A program made the position numbers and the translations under genes. Below are positions 63,703-64,000 of a stretch of 64,000 bases of DNA, piece after piece. Below the pieces are notes generated by a model that saw nothing but the letters and a program-made list of their open reading frames with translations, did not search any database and was not told the origin of the DNA. Where the stretch lies: NCBI RefSeq assembly GCF_900156455.1, contig NZ_FTNQ01000002.1:496001-560000 (forward strand), read 5' to 3'. The stretch's first letter is position 1; every line of letters begins with the position of its first letter. This stretch comes from Microbacterium sp. RURRCA19A. GTDB lineage: Bacteria > Actinomycetota > Actinomycetes > Actinomycetales > Microbacteriaceae.

Positions 63703-64000
63703 CGGCCCCACCGTTCCTTCGCGCGGCAGTGATGACGGCGGTCGACACGACCGTCGTCGAGACCCGGCCCGTTCCCGCGCTCGCCCCGCACGAGGTGCTC
63801 GTCGAGGTCCGGTCCGTGGGCGTCTGCGGCTCGGACGTGCACTGGTACCGCGACGGACGCATCGGGTCGACACGGGTCGAGGATCCGCTCGTGCTCGGGC
63901 ACGAGGCATCCGGGGTCATCGTCGCGGTCGGCGCCGAAGTGCGGGACTCCCGTGTGGGGCACCGTGTCGCGCTCGAGCCCGGCGTGCCGTGCGGGCGGTG
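63699..64000 (+). CDS. Zinc-dependent polyol/sugar dehydrogenase (N-terminal part, runs off window)
   Basis: About 100 residues are present. [16 protein letters not shown] and [18 protein letters not shown] are the catalytic-zinc motifs of medium-chain dehydrogenases; the CGSDVHWY form is typical of sorbitol/xylitol/L-idonate-type enzymes. ATGA overlap with the permease puts it in the importer operon, suggesting that the imported compound is a sugar alcohol or is oxidised early. Truncated by the window edge. Confidence 0.85.
   Translation, partial: MTAPPFLRAAVMTAVDTTVVETRPVPALAPHEVLVEVRSVGVCGSDVHWYRDGRIGSTRVEDPLVLGHEASGVIVAVGAEVRDSRVGHRVALEPGVPCGR

Overview
The window is high-GC DNA with many GTG starts, strong GC at third codon positions and densely packed genes. 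Gene content and codon habits point to an actinobacterium, most likely Microbacteriaceae and probably Microbacterium-like; this is inferred from overall character, not from a marker gene. I see no rRNA, tRNA, CRISPR array, transposase or phage module. Carbohydrate use and surface display dominate. GGATGCC/GGCATCC is conspicuously frequent on both strands.

Layout. 1-6.0 kb: a truncated sugar isomerase, a TetR regulator, an acyltransferase, a winged-helix/MNT plus HEPN toxin-antitoxin-like pair, and an unusual SDR protein. 6.1-11.0 kb: a methylcrotonyl-CoA-carboxylase-type operon (beta and biotinylated alpha subunits, CitE-like lyase, TetR). 11.0-17.7 kb: a Nudix hydrolase, a MarR/MMPL exporter pair, and ppsR-ppsA. 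17.9-24.5 kb: a surface block with an LPATG protein, a lipoprotein, a HupE/UreJ-type membrane protein, a secreted purple-acid-phosphatase-like protein with a WxL-like C-terminus, a DUF916-like partner and two membrane proteins. 24.6-36.5 kb: a zinc alcohol dehydrogenase, then a locus that reads as a complete N-acetylgalactosamine/galactoside pathway: deacetylase, ABC importer, DeoR regulator, tagatose-bisphosphate-type aldolase, PfkB kinase, ROK kinase, SIS isomerase and GH35 beta-galactosidase.

36.6-42.3 kb: two large secreted proteins, one with an Asp-box and ricin-type repeats, the other a multidomain GH43 (exo-beta-1,3-galactanase-like) protein ending in LAATG. 42.6-51.3 kb: purB, a low-molecular-weight protein tyrosine phosphatase, a small membrane protein, a hisC-type aminotransferase, a cytoplasmic GH43 and the branched-chain 2-oxoacid dehydrogenase E1alpha-E1beta-E2 genes. 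51.3-54.7 kb: a LacI regulator divergent from a GH78 rhamnosidase. 55-59.3 kb: an SGND-repeat secreted protein, an MFS pump with its TetR regulator, and a second MFS pump. 59.4-64 kb: a LacI regulator, an ABC sugar importer and the start of a polyol-type dehydrogenase.

How the parts connect. Branched-chain dehydrogenase would produce isovaleryl-CoA and the carboxylase operon would act further down leucine degradation, though isovaleryl-CoA dehydrogenase and E3 are not here. Secreted galactan-active proteins would feed the importer, and the intracellular GH35, kinases and aldolase would bring galactosyl/GalNAc units to triose phosphates. Several regulators sit next to clear palindromic operators. 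Several intergenic gaps hold short motifs repeated in both orientations, in at least four unrelated sequence families.
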